Positions 36,381 through 45,223 are shown, counted from the stretch's first letter. The stretch is 64,000 nucleotides of DNA from an uncultured Prevotella sp. (GCA_900317405.1 ONGP01000011.1:1-64000); one strand, 5' to 3'. A program made the numbers and translations. Notes: generated from the sequence alone by a model not told the origin.

Positions 36381-36478
36381 ACCTTTTCAATTCCTTTTGC
36401 AATTCTATAGTATGTTCCTTCGCATGGTACAGCATCCACGGGAGGACATAGTTCGGGTAATTGTTCGTACCAATTCAT
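36377..36478 (-). CDS. Small ORF coupled to the gene at 35955
   Basis: A 33-residue ORF, MNWYEQLPELCPP then VDAVPCEGTYYRIAKGIEKV, with a clear promoter 22 bp before it and an ATGA overlap with the following gene. No family recognised. The coupling suggests a partner, an inhibitor or a leader for the next protein. Confidence 0.6.
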   Translation of the reverse strand: MNWYEQLPELCPPVDAVPCEGTYYRIAKGIEKV

Positions 36479-36500
36479 ATAATCTCTAATTTTCTAACTG

Positions 36501-36508
36501 CAAAGGTA
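36501..36508 (-). promoter_or_regulatory. Promoter -7 box of the small two-gene unit
   Basis: TACCTTTG on the minus strand, 22 bp upstream of the 33-residue ORF. The stretch 36509-36790 beyond it is A/T-rich and shows no gene. Confidence 0.6.
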
Positions 36509-36790
36509 GAAAGAATATCCGAAGTTTACAAACTTTTATTGGATTTTTTGTAAAAACGTGTGTGAATCTAGGAGAAATTTGCAGTCAACCGAGTAAAGAT
36601 GTATACGTAAAATTCGCTGATTTATTGTGTGGTTAAGATAATTTAATTTCATTAGAATTATTTATTATTTGGAATAGTCGCAAACCTTGATTGTATAGAT
36701 ATTTTTAACGTGGATAATTTGGTTATTAAATAATTAATATTGTAAGAAATATTAGTTGTATAAATATTCTCGTATTTTAAATAAATTTAG

Positions 36791-36939
36791 TAATTTTGCA
36801 CTCGTTTTGACTGTATGGTCATGACACTAAATTTGAAGTGTAACCCCGCGAAGCTCGCGTGAGTTCAGTGCCGGCACGAAAAGTAAATAGGAGACGCGTT
36901 TCCTTTCTCAAGCCTGCTGAGCCTTAAACCTGCTTTGCA
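36791..36939 (+). promoter_or_regulatory. Promoter and structured 5' leader of the 157-residue gene
   Basis: A -7 box TAATTTTG lies at 36791-36798. The roughly 130-nt leader then holds four dyads in a row: ACACT/AGTGT (36824-36841), CGCGA-AGC-TCGCG (36847-36859), GTGCCGGCAC (36868-36877) and GGAGACGCGTTTCC (36890-36903). This density suggests a folded RNA, either a regulatory leader or a separate small RNA. I cannot match it to a known RNA class. Confidence 0.55.
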
Positions 36940-37413
36940 ATGGGAAAGATTAGAAAGGTCGTCCGTGAAGACTTAAAACACATGGATTGGTTTCTAACTG
37001 CTATCGATGAGGGTAGAGTGCGTATCGAGATAACCGATGATAGCGTTAGTAGACATGCTGTTATTAATAATGTACGCGCGTACGTGGCGCGTATTGAGGG
37101 GATTGTTGCTAAGAAGTATCGGGATAGCATAAAGTGCCTTTGGGACAGGTTGCTGGAAACAGACAAAGTGGCTGATATGATGATGCCTAGTGCCAGAGCC
37201 AGAAAATGCCGAGAGTTTGATAAATACAATGTGGTGCGCGTGATAGGCGTGCTGATGGAGCATGGATTCTACGATTATCGCAATCAGCAGGATATAATGG
37301 AAATGCTGGAAGGTAATCGCGAAAACAGCTATCGTAGCTATCTGGGCAAAGGTATAGACGACGCTAAGATACGACGTGATATCAGGGCAATTCTGGAAGA
37401 ATTTGAGATTTAA
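36940..37413 (+). CDS. Protein of unknown function in the mobile module
   Basis: A 157-residue basic, mostly helical protein starting MGKIRKVVREDLKHMDWFL. No motif is recognised. It has a very structured leader upstream and precedes the KilAC-like and VirE_N genes, so it may be a regulator of that module. Confidence 0.7.
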   Translation: MGKIRKVVREDLKHMDWFLTAIDEGRVRIEITDDSVSRHAVINNVRAYVARIEGIVAKKYRDSIKCLWDRLLETDKVADMMMPSARARKCREFDKYNVVRVIGVLMEHGFYDYRNQQDIMEMLEGNRENSYRSYLGKGIDDAKIRRDIRAILEEFEI

Positions 37414-37456
37414 CATTTTGATAATTCGGATGTTTTTATCAAGGTTTTTATCGCCG

Positions 37457-37548
37457 TACCTTTGCACCCGGAAATCAGAAATGACTGCAAAACTCCGAAA
37501 GCGTTCTTTGACTTACTGACACACAGATCCCTTCCGAACGGCGGAAGG
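37457..37548 (+). promoter_or_regulatory. Promoter and hairpin leader of the KilAC/VirE_N module
   Basis: TACCTTTG at 37457-37464 is an exact -7 box. The leader contains a stem CCTTCCG/CGGAAGG (37530-37548) with a 5-nt loop and no following T run, so it is not a typical terminator. Confidence 0.6.
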
Positions 37549-37568
37549 CAAAAACAAAGAAAAAGAAA

Positions 37569-37628
37569 ATGAATAAACTTAAAGGTCGCCTGAAAGGGGG
37601 CGACGTAAAACAAAAACAGAAATTATGA
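37569..37628 (+). CDS. 19-residue coupling ORF before the KilAC-like gene
   Basis: ATG at 37569 opens MNKLKGRLKGGDVKQKQKL, whose TGA overlaps the ATG of the next gene (ATGA). It is highly basic and probably serves translation coupling. It may also be a short functional peptide. Confidence 0.5.
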   Translation: MNKLKGRLKGGDVKQKQKL

Positions 37629-37978
37629 AGATTACAATCACATGCGAAGAAGACCTGATAAGTGCCTCGGAAGAGGTGGTAGCCAGAAAGCTGGCTTATG
37701 AGAACAGATTTGACGACCGATGCGTGACGATATCGCAGATAGCTAAGCCTTACCACCTGGAGCCGGCTGACCTGAACTCATTCCTATGCGACAAGAAGGT
37801 GCAGCGCAAGGCTGACGGGCGATACTATTTGCAGCCTAAGTACTGCGGCAAGGGATACGCCGCTGACCGTCGCAGATACTACTTTACAAAGGATGGCCGG
37901 CTGAAGTACACCACCAATCTGGTGTGGACAGAGAAGGGCCGCGAGATGATAGAGCGAATGCTGAAGAATAATTTTTAA
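37625..37978 (+). CDS. Phage antirepressor KilAC-domain-like protein
   Basis: A 117-residue protein whose middle, VTISQIAKPYHLEPADLNSFL, followed by YLQPKYCGKGYA and a final WTEKGREMIERML, fits the KilAC domain found at the C-terminus of phage antirepressors. The usual N-terminal Bro/Ant domain is absent. A DNA-binding regulator of the mobile module is the likely role. Confidence 0.7.
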   Translation: MKITITCEEDLISASEEVVARKLAYENRFDDRCVTISQIAKPYHLEPADLNSFLCDKKVQRKADGRYYLQPKYCGKGYAADRRRYYFTKDGRLKYTTNLVWTEKGREMIERMLKNNF

Positions 37979-37996
37979 TCAATTAATCAATAAGAA

Positions 37997-38314
37997 ATGA
38001 AGATGAACAAGAAGAACAAGAAGAAGACGATGCGAAACATTGCTGAGGGTGATCGCATCTATCGACAGATGAGAGCAGCAATGCTTTCGGTAGAGCCAAC
38101 AATCGGTGGACTGGTATCGATGAACTATGCACTGAGCAAGTTAATAGCCAACTACAAACTTGCTGCCAAGAAGATAGACATCTGCGTAGACGACTACATC
38201 GGCGACATGGTGAAGTGGTGGGAACATCAATTGGAGCACGGCGAGGCTGACGACCAACTGGAGTTTGACGGATTTGCATACACCGTGGAGCGACTGACCG
38301 AAGCGCAGGGCTAA
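37997..38314 (+). CDS. Small protein of unknown function
   Basis: A 105-residue protein with a Lys/Asn-rich start (MKMNKKNKKKTMRN) and a helical, later acidic body. No family recognised. It sits 18 bp after the KilAC-like gene. Confidence 0.6.
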   Translation: MKMNKKNKKKTMRNIAEGDRIYRQMRAAMLSVEPTIGGLVSMNYALSKLIANYKLAAKKIDICVDDYIGDMVKWWEHQLEHGEADDQLEFDGFAYTVERLTEAQG

Positions 38315-38368
38315 CGACACCAACCAAGACGAAACACACACATGAATAACAATTGAAAACCAAAAGAA

Positions 38369-38716
38369 ATGAAGAAGAAATTTGTTAACATCTTGAATAT
38401 TATCGAAGTGATGGACCGACTGATGCGAGGACTGACAGTGGAGGGCTCGCTGTATGTAGACAAAGACACACACATGCTGTCGTTCAGACCATACCGCATG
38501 GCAAAGTATCAACCTGGTTATTATCGCAAGCGCCCCAAACCTAGATTGATAAAGAAGTTGCCGTGGGGCTGGCTGAAGAAGTCGGTAAAGAATAATATGC
38601 TGTATGTGAGTGTGCCTGAAGAACTTGGTACGACAATGACGATGGGTATCATCGACGAGCACGCGCGTATGGCTAAAGATGCACTGATAGACGAGGAATT
38701 GAAGGAGTTCTGCTAA
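38369..38716 (+). CDS. Small basic protein of unknown function
   Basis: A 115-residue protein. A basic, Pro-rich centre (YYRKRPKPRLIKKLPWG) lies between two helical parts. No family recognised. Lies 24 bp before the VirE_N gene and is probably co-transcribed. Confidence 0.6.
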   Translation: MKKKFVNILNIIEVMDRLMRGLTVEGSLYVDKDTHMLSFRPYRMAKYQPGYYRKRPKPRLIKKLPWGWLKKSVKNNMLYVSVPEELGTTMTMGIIDEHARMAKDALIDEELKEFC

Positions 38717-38740
38717 TATTGTTAACCTAAGAATATATAT

Positions 38741-41140
38741 ATGTTTTGTTATCAGAGGAATTTTAGTAATCCCACACAGCCCGTGGACGAAGCGCAATTC
38801 TATGCGCTCGTCAGGGCTACGGAGTGGGGCGAGAAGATTGACAAGTATCGTGAAACGGGTGATGCTGCCATAAAGCGCAAGTTGCCTGCGTTTATATTTC
38901 AGGCCACGTTTGATGAAACCACGTCGCCGAAGGGTAAGACTGGCGCTTGGCGCAAACAAGCGGCTACGCGACTGACCGGACTGGTGGTGATGGATTTGGA
39001 CCATCTCGACAATCCGTTGGCTCTGTATCAGGGATGGATAGAGAAGGGGCTTGATCTGAAGGCGCTCGGTATAGTACTGGTATACGTCAGTCCTAGTGGC
39101 AAGGGATTGAAGATAGTGTTCAAGGCCCGTTTGGACTGGGGAAACCTTATCGACAATCAGCACGCTATGGCTAAGATACTTGGCGACGATGTGGAACCAG
39201 ATGAGGCTTGCAAGGACGCATCGCGTATGTCGTTTATATGTAAAGAATCTGACATTTTGTATATTGACAAAGAACTATTTGCGTATGAGAATAAGGAATA
39301 TGCTGAGAGATATGATGCTCTATATCGAGACGGTCATACACAGGCTACGCGAGAGAATTGTGACAGGGTACAGGGACCTGTAACAACTACTGCCGGCGAT
39401 TTGTATTGTGACAGGTACCAGTCCCCAGTCACAAGAGAAAAATCCTTTAAAGGTATCGCATACTCCGCGATTATCGACGAGTGGTGGCGACAGAATGGCG
39501 GAGTGCCGCAGGAGGGCGAGAGAAATGTAAAGCTGTATCAGCTTGCGGTTAGTCTTAGGGCGATTTGCGATAATAACAAATCACTGATTCTGCAGATTAT
39601 CCCACGCCTAGGTCTGGGCGAAATAGAGGTGGAACGTATTGTAGACTCAGCCTGCAAAGAAACTCCTAAAGGTTTGTCGAAGACTATGCAGGAAGTGCTT
39701 GGAGCGCTGATGCCCAAGAAGCCTGAGGCGCCTACTGAGCGCGAGATTGACCAATGGCTCTGGGATTGGGGTGAGCAGATAGAGGCGCTGATGCCACAAT
39801 TCCCAATACTTAAGGATGTATGTAAGGGGCTGAAGAAGAATCAATACGTAGCAGCCCTGTTTGTGGCTGGCGGGTTTATGATGACGCTGATGACACGCTG
39901 TACGTATAGCTTCTATCATCGTCCGGAGGATTTGCGAAGACTGAACTGCGCAGTACAGATTATCGGCGATCCTGCCAGTGGAAAATCGTTCGCCACGCGA
40001 CTCTACAAACTGCTCATCGCACCAATAATCGAAGCTGACAGGGCGGGTAAGGATGCCATTAACGCCTATCGCGAACAGATGAAGACGAAGGGTGCCAACA
40101 AGGAGAAACCTAAGAAACCGAAAGCGGTGATCCGCGTGCATCCTGCGCGTACGTCGAATGCTCAGTTTATACAGGACATGGTGAACGCTGTGGAGGAAGT
40201 GGATGGTGAGAAGATGCAGTTACACATGCTGACCTTCGACACAGAGCTTGATAATACAATCAGTGTGCAGCGTGGCGGTTCGTGGATAGACAAACAGTCG
40301 CTTGAACTGAAAGCGTTTCACAATGAGGAGGACGGACAGGCGTATAGCAACATGGACTCGGTGATAGAGAACTTTGTGGTGACGTGGAACTATGTGTATA
40401 CGGGTACGCCACTGGCGCTGAGAGCCAAGATTAACGAGGCTAACTTTGGTAGTGGACTTGCCACCCGACTGACGTGCATACCGCTACCGCCAACCAACTT
40501 TGAGATGATGAGCCGTGTGAGTACTAAGGATGAGGCTAGCGACAACCGTCTGAAAGAGTGGGGTGTGAAACTGGATCGTATGAAGGGTGTGCTTTCGCTG
40601 GGCAAGATTGTGGATGAGCTGTATGAGTGGACCGCACGCCGCATGGCTGATGCAAAGGAGGACAACTCGAAAGCAGAGGAGATGCTGCTGAAGCGATGCG
40701 CCTACCACGGAATTAACTTCGCTGCGCCATTTATAGTGATGCGCCACTGGGACAAGATGCATCAGGACGGGGCGTACTATTGTGGAGAGTTTGAAACTGA
40801 CGAAGTGGACTGGAAGTTGGCTGAGTTGATAGTAAACGTGCAGTATGCCTGTCAGCGCCATTACTTCATGGCTCTTGCCGAGCGGTACTTTGACGACCAG
40901 ATGCGCGATATATCCATAAATGCACATCGCAACAGCAAGACGATTGAGGCATTCAACCGATTGCCTGACGAGTTTACCGTAGAAGATGTGATGCAGTGCT
41001 TCTCGATAGCGAAGGATAACATCGCCAGAGCGAGAATAAGCAGACTGGTGAAGGATCACTATGTAGAGAAGGTGGGAGAGTATGTGGAAAATGGCACGAC
41101 CAAGGCCGCATTTCAGAAAACTGGCAGAGCGATGTGCTAA
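38741..41140 (+). CDS. VirE_N / DUF3987 primase-helicase-like protein
   Basis: A 799-residue protein. The N-terminal part (about 1-190) fits the BT4734/VirE_N domain, with VVMDLDHLDN and YVSPSGKGLKIVFKA, a primase-polymerase-like fold. A linker follows at 200-240. The C-terminal DUF3987 ATPase-like part carries Walker A GDPASGKS near 410. Such proteins are common in Bacteroidales mobile and hypervariable islands and are presumed to act in replication. The linker DNA contains two hairpin-forming repeats. The stop codon runs directly into a copy of the island's 28-bp repeat. Confidence 0.85.
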   Translation: MFCYQRNFSNPTQPVDEAQFYALVRATEWGEKIDKYRETGDAAIKRKLPAFIFQATFDETTSPKGKTGAWRKQAATRLTGLVVMDLDHLDNPLALYQGWIEKGLDLKALGIVLVYVSPSGKGLKIVFKARLDWGNLIDNQHAMAKILGDDVEPDEACKDASRMSFICKESDILYIDKELFAYENKEYAERYDALYRDGHTQATRENCDRVQGPVTTTAGDLYCDRYQSPVTREKSFKGIAYSAIIDEWWRQNGGVPQEGERNVKLYQLAVSLRAICDNNKSLILQIIPRLGLGEIEVERIVDSACKETPKGLSKTMQEVLGALMPKKPEAPTEREIDQWLWDWGEQIEALMPQFPILKDVCKGLKKNQYVAALFVAGGFMMTLMTRCTYSFYHRPEDLRRLNCAVQIIGDPASGKSFATRLYKLLIAPIIEADRAGKDAINAYREQMKTKGANKEKPKKPKAVIRVHPARTSNAQFIQDMVNAVEEVDGEKMQLHMLTFDTELDNTISVQRGGSWIDKQSLELKAFHNEEDGQAYSNMDSVIENFVVTWNYVYTGTPLALRAKINEANFGSGLATRLTCIPLPPTNFEMMSRVSTKDEASDNRLKEWGVKLDRMKGVLSLGKIVDELYEWTARRMADAKEDNSKAEEMLLKRCAYHGINFAAPFIVMRHWDKMHQDGAYYCGEFETDEVDWKLAELIVNVQYACQRHYFMALAERYFDDQMRDISINAHRNSKTIEAFNRLPDEFTVEDVMQCFSIAKDNIARARISRLVKDHYVEKVGEYVENGTTKAAFQKTGRAMC
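39359..39433 (+). repeat. Two hairpin-forming repeats in the VirE_N linker
   Basis: TGTGACAGGGTAC... at 39360-39385 (inner stem ACAGG/CCTGT) and TGTGACAGGTACC... at 39407-39433 (ends TGTGAC/GTCACA) are related sequences in the coding frame between the two domains. Confidence 0.6.
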
Positions 41141-41167
41141 CACCGCACACCGCACGCCGCAACTTTT
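41140..41167 (+). repeat. Right copy of the 28-bp island repeat
   Basis: Identical over 28 bp to 27394-27421 and in the same orientation, and starting at the last base of the VirE_N stop codon. A short A/T-rich stretch follows, as in the left copy. Confidence 0.9.
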
Positions 41168-41178
41168 ATAAATAATAT

Positions 41179-41466
41179 ATGGAACAGATAGTACAATTAA
41201 ACAGTCAAGCAAAACTCTCTGAGCACTTGGCTTCGCCGAGTGAGGCTACGCTCGGCCATTCGAACAAGCTCGATGGCTCTCACTTATCGCCTCACTTCAC
41301 TCTCGGAGAGATGACAAAGAGCAATAGCCATCCCGAAGTGTATAACATCCCAAGCCATGAGGCTATCGCTATGGCGCGATATGGCTGCACTTCGCGGTGC
41401 GCCCGTTCTCTAATCGCCGCAAGGTCGCGTTTATACGAGCGTAGACAAGCTTGCTTGATCTACTGA
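41179..41466 (+). pseudogene. Remnant of a peptidase M15-like gene
   Basis: A 95-residue ORF. The segment HLSPHFTLGEMTKSNSH followed by YNIPSHEAI resembles the N-terminus of phage-type M15 D,D-carboxypeptidases. The catalytic His/Asp motifs that should follow are absent, and the rest reads as low-quality Arg/Ala-rich sequence. It probably lost its 3' part. The interval 41467-41520 has a small hairpin (GAGCTA/TAGCTC) only. Confidence 0.45.
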
Positions 41467-41520
41467 GTGGTAGCGAGCTAGAGCATAGCTCAAGGTGAAT
41501 ATAATCAACGCTTAAAAGAA

Positions 41521-41552
41521 AAAGTGCAGAGGTGTTGAAGCCTCTGCACTTT
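41521..41552. terminator. Bidirectional terminator after purM
   Basis: A perfect 12-bp stem, AAAGTGCAGAGG (41521-41532) with CCTCTGCACTTT (41541-41552), sits 7 bp past the purM stop, with a T run on the minus strand. It bounds the island on the right. Confidence 0.9.
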
Positions 41553-41559
41553 ATAATAT

Positions 41560-42723
41560 TTAGTAATTGAATTCGCCGAACTCTGACTTAATTGTCAAAG
41601 ATTTTGGTCCCTCTTCGATGTGACCTACTACCTGGGCATCGATGTTGAATGTGCTGGCCAGAGCGATGACCTTCGGGGCAATCTCCGGGCGCACGTAGAT
41701 CTCCATGCGATGACCCATGTTGAACACCTGATACATCTCCTTCCAGTCGGTGCCTGAGCACTCGTGGATGGCGCGGAACAGTGGTGGAACTGAGAACATG
41801 TTGTCCTTGATGACGCGGCAGTTGTCGTTGACAAAATGCAGCACCTTGGTCTGGGCGCCACCGGTGCAGTGTACCATACCGTGAATCTCGGGACGGAGCT
41901 CGTCGAGCAGCTTCTTGATTACGGGTGCGTAGGTGCGGGTGGGCGAGAGTACCAGCTGTCCGGCATCGATGGGCGAACCCTCTACGGCATCGGTAAGGCG
42001 GTACTTTCCGCTGTAAACCAGCTCGTCGGGCACAGCGTGATCGTAGCTCTCGGGATAGTTCTCGGCCAGATATTTGGCGAACACATCATGGCGGGCTGAG
42101 GTAAGTCCGTTAGAGCCCATACCGCCGTTGTAACGCTTCTCGTAAGTGGCCTGACCAGTTGACGACAGACCAACGATAACGTCGCCCGGACGGATGTTGG
42201 CATTGTCGATAACGTCGGAGCGCTTCATGCGGCAGGTAACGGTGCTATCCACGATGATGGTGCGAACCAGGTCGCCTACATCGGCAGTCTCGCCGCCAGT
42301 GGGATAGATGCCGATGCCCATTTCGCGGAGCTCGGCCAGCAGCTCATCGGTGCCATTGATGATGGCCGAGATGACCTCGCCGGGGATGAGCATCTTGTTG
42401 CGGCCGATGGTGGAGCTAACCAGGATGTTGTCGACGGCACCCACGCAGAGCAGGTCGTCGGTATTCATCACGATGGCATCCTGAGCGATACCCTTCCAAA
42501 CAGAAAGGTCGCCAGTCTCCTTCCAATACATGTATGCGAGGGCCGACTTGGTGCCGGCGCCATCGGCATGCATAATGTTACAATACTCAGGGTCGCCCCC
42601 CAGAATGTCGGGGATAATCTTGCAGAAGGCCTGCGGGAAGATTCCCTTGTCAATGTTTTTGATAGCAGCGTGAACGTCTTCCTTTGCGGCCGAAACGCCA
42701 CGCATCATATATCTGTTGTCCAT
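41560..42723 (-). CDS. purM: AIR synthase-related protein (phosphoribosylformylglycinamidine cyclo-ligase, PurM-type)
   Basis: A 387-residue ATP-dependent enzyme of the AIR synthase family. MHADGAGTKSALAY, MNTDDLLCVGA and PTGGETADVGDLV match conserved PurM segments. It is somewhat longer than E. coli PurM (345), as in Bacteroidetes. It makes aminoimidazole ribotide in purine synthesis. Last gene of phoH-purC-ubiE-aroE-purM. Confidence 0.88.
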   Translation of the reverse strand: MDNRYMMRGVSAAKEDVHAAIKNIDKGIFPQAFCKIIPDILGGDPEYCNIMHADGAGTKSALAYMYWKETGDLSVWKGIAQDAIVMNTDDLLCVGAVDNILVSSTIGRNKMLIPGEVISAIINGTDELLAELREMGIGIYPTGGETADVGDLVRTIIVDSTVTCRMKRSDVIDNANIRPGDVIVGLSSTGQATYEKRYNGGMGSNGLTSARHDVFAKYLAENYPESYDHAVPDELVYSGKYRLTDAVEGSPIDAGQLVLSPTRTYAPVIKKLLDELRPEIHGMVHCTGGAQTKVLHFVNDNCRVIKDNMFSVPPLFRAIHECSGTDWKEMYQVFNMGHRMEIYVRPEIAPKVIALASTFNIDAQVVGHIEEGPKSLTIKSEFGEFNY

Positions 42724-42732
42724 ATTCTAATG

Positions 42733-43479
42733 TTATTTTTCGTGCCAGAATTCCCAACTTGCAAAGGCTTGGAGCAGTAGCATTTCGAGTCCGTTCTTAA
42801 CCTCGGCGCCGTATTTCGCACCCATGCGCATAAACAGCGTCTGGTCGGGGTTGTAGATGAGGTCGTAGAGAATAGTGTGAGAGTCCATTGCCTCGTAAGG
42901 CAGCAATGGGCACTCGTCGGTATGTGGATACATGCCCACGGGGGTGCAGTTTACTATCACATTGTACTCCTTGATGACATCGGGCGTGATCTTATCGTAC
43001 TGGATGGTGTCGGGGCGCTCGTAGCGACTAACAAACACCGTCTCTAGTCCGAGCGACTTCAGTCCGTAGTTGATGGCCTTAGAAGCACCGCCTGTTCCCA
43101 GGATAAGTGCCTTTTTGTGCCACTTGGGGTCGAGCATCGACTCGATACTCTGGGTGAAGCCGATAACGTCGCTATTGTAGCCCTTGAGCAGGGTCTTGTT
43201 CTTCTGATGAACCACGCGGATGACGTTGACGGCGCCTATAGCGCGAGCCTCGGGCGAGATGCTGTCGAGGAACGGGATGACCTTCTCCTTATAAGGAATA
43301 GTGACGTTAAGACCGCGCAACTCGGGGTTGCGGGCAATGATCTCGGGCAACTCGTCGATGGTAGGAATCTCGAAGTTCTCATACGTGGCATCGATGCCTT
43401 CATCGGCAAACCTCTGATTGAAGTAGCTGATGGAGAATGAGTGGCCCAAAGGGTAGCCGATAAGTCCGTACTTGTCCAT
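42733..43479 (-). CDS. aroE: Shikimate dehydrogenase
   Basis: A 248-residue protein. GLIGYPLGHSFS at the start, GLNVTIPYKEKV with the catalytic Lys, and LGTGGASKAI as NADP site identify AroE. At 248 residues it is slightly shorter than E. coli AroE. It reduces 3-dehydroshikimate. Confidence 0.95.
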   Translation of the reverse strand: MDKYGLIGYPLGHSFSISYFNQRFADEGIDATYENFEIPTIDELPEIIARNPELRGLNVTIPYKEKVIPFLDSISPEARAIGAVNVIRVVHQKNKTLLKGYNSDVIGFTQSIESMLDPKWHKKALILGTGGASKAINYGLKSLGLETVFVSRYERPDTIQYDKITPDVIKEYNVIVNCTPVGMYPHTDECPLLPYEAMDSHTILYDLIYNPDQTLFMRMGAKYGAEVKNGLEMLLLQAFASWEFWHEK

Positions 43480-43492
43480 TTTTACTTAATAC

Positions 43493-44224
43493 CTATTTAG
43501 TTGCGAAATACATCGTGCAGATGCCGAACGTGAGTCGGCGGAACGAGGCTTCGGCAAAGCCAGCCTTCATCAGTATGTCGACCATACGCTCGCCCTGAGG
43601 GAAAGCTTCGATGGTCTTGGTGAGATAAGAGTAGGCGCTGGTGTCGCGCGAGATGAGTCGGCCGTAGACGGGCAGCACCGTGTGAGAATAGATGCGGAAC
43701 AGCTGCTTCATGGGGAACTTGACCGGTGTGGTAAGTTCTACGATGCTGAGATGACCACCGGGCTTGAGCACTCGGTACATCTCGCGCAGACCTGCATCGA
43801 GATCGGCAAAGTTGCGAATGCCGAAGGCGGCAGTTACGGCGTCGAAGGTGTCGCTATTATAAGATAGGTGGCAACAGTCTTCCTTCTCGAAGGTTACAAT
43901 GTCGCTTAGTCCCAGTGAGGCTACCTTCTCGCGGCCTATCTGCATCATGCCCTCGCTGATGTCGGCGCCAACCAGGCGCTTGGGCTTGAGCATCTGTGCG
44001 GCCAGTATGGCAAAGTCGCCCGTGCCGGTAGCAATGTCGAGCAGCGACTGAGGGCTATATGGCGCCAGAGCCTTGATGGCCTTGCGGCGCCAACCGCGGT
44101 CGATATCCCACGAGAGGCGATGGTTGAGCTTATCGTAGGTAGGGGCGATGTTGTCGAACATCTGCTCTACCTGCGAGGCCTTTTCGCCGTCGTGATACGG
44201 AGTGATTTTTTCCTGCTCGTACAT
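43493..44224 (-). CDS. ubiE: Demethylmenaquinone methyltransferase (UbiE/MenG)
   Basis: A 243-residue SAM-dependent methyltransferase with [14 protein letters not shown] as motif I and [14 protein letters not shown] near the C-terminus, typical of UbiE/MenG. In Bacteroidales the product is menaquinone. TAAATTC heptamers precede the start. Confidence 0.95.
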   Translation of the reverse strand: MYEQEKITPYHDGEKASQVEQMFDNIAPTYDKLNHRLSWDIDRGWRRKAIKALAPYSPQSLLDIATGTGDFAILAAQMLKPKRLVGADISEGMMQIGREKVASLGLSDIVTFEKEDCCHLSYNSDTFDAVTAAFGIRNFADLDAGLREMYRVLKPGGHLSIVELTTPVKFPMKQLFRIYSHTVLPVYGRLISRDTSAYSYLTKTIEAFPQGERMVDILMKAGFAEASFRRLTFGICTMYFATK

Positions 44225-44227
44225 ACT

Positions 44228-44248
44228 AGTTGAGAATTTAGAATTGAG
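44228..44248 (-). repeat. TAAATTC heptamers upstream of ubiE
   Basis: On the minus strand CTCAATTCTAAATTCTCAAC lies between the purC stop and the ubiE start, ending 4 bp before the ATG. Confidence 0.7.
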
Positions 44249-44250
44249 AG

Positions 44251-45207
44251 TTAGCGAGACTTGAAGGCTGACAGCCAGGCGCTTACGTTCTTCTCGATGC
44301 GCTCGGCGATGTCGCCATTGCTGGTTTCGCGCTCAAACTTCTCGCCTACGATGTGCTCGTAGAGCTCGATATAGCGATCGCTTACGCTCTCGGCATACTC
44401 GTCGGTAATCTCGGGCATGGTCTGTCCGGGCTCGTTCATGAAGTCGTGCTCGATGAGCCACTGACGAACAAACTCCTTTGACAGCTGGCGCTGGGGCTCG
44501 CCCTTAGCAAACTTCTCCTCGTAGCCGTCGGCATAGAAGTAGCGGCTAGAGTCGGGGGTGTGGATTTCGTCGATGAGGTAAACCTTACCATCGCGCTTAC
44601 CAAACTCGTACTTGGTGTCGACGAGGATCAATCCGCGCTTGGCGGCAATCTCCTGACCACGGGCAAAGATCTTGCGGGTGTAGTCTTCCATGATGGCATA
44701 GTCCTCGGCCGAAACGATACCCTGAGCGATGATCTCCTCCTTAGAGATATTCATGTCGTGACCCTCATCGGCCTTAGTGGTTGGGGTGATGATGGGCTCG
44801 GGGAAACGCTCGTTCTCGCGCATGCCGTCGGGCAGCTTTACGCCGCAGATTTCGCGACAGCCATTCTTGTACTCGCGCCAAGCAGAACCGGTAAGGATGC
44901 TGCGGATGATCATCTCAACGCGGAAACCCTCGCACTTCAGGCCTACGGTTACCATAGGATCGGGAGTGGCCAGCTTCCAGTTGGGGCAGATGTCGGTAGT
45001 GGCATCGAGGAACTTGGCTGCAATCTGATTGAGCACCTGACCCTTGAAGGGGATACCCTTTGGCAGCACTACGTCGAATGCTGAAATACGGTCGGTGGCT
45101 ACCATTACCATCAGATTGTCGTTGATGTTGTAAACGTCACGAACCTTGCCGTGATAAACGCTCTTCTGTCCTTCGAACTTAAAGTCCGTCTTAGTTAATG
45201 CTTTCAT
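44251..45207 (-). CDS. purC: SAICAR synthetase
   Basis: A 318-residue enzyme. [20 protein letters not shown] gives the start of the nucleotide site and [15 protein letters not shown] follows. The C-terminal extension is longer than in E. coli PurC (237), as in yeast-type enzymes. It joins aspartate to CAIR in purine synthesis. Between phoH and ubiE. Confidence 0.95.
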   Translation of the reverse strand: MKALTKTDFKFEGQKSVYHGKVRDVYNINDNLMVMVATDRISAFDVVLPKGIPFKGQVLNQIAAKFLDATTDICPNWKLATPDPMVTVGLKCEGFRVEMIIRSILTGSAWREYKNGCREICGVKLPDGMRENERFPEPIITPTTKADEGHDMNISKEEIIAQGIVSAEDYAIMEDYTRKIFARGQEIAAKRGLILVDTKYEFGKRDGKVYLIDEIHTPDSSRYFYADGYEEKFAKGEPQRQLSKEFVRQWLIEHDFMNEPGQTMPEITDEYAESVSDRYIELYEHIVGEKFERETSNGDIAERIEKNVSAWLSAFKSR

Positions 45208-45223
45208 CTTTATATCAAATTTT

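Noticed and set aside
36791-36939. A tRNA or known riboswitch in the leader
   Set aside because: No T-arm, anticodon arm or known aptamer core could be found among the dyads.
27393-41167. A complete integrative element or prophage
   Set aside because: No integrase, transposase, relaxase or structural phage gene is present in the interval.
41179-41466. An intact peptidase gene
   Set aside because: Only the N-terminal part resembles M15 enzymes; catalytic residues are missing and the rest has no family likeness.
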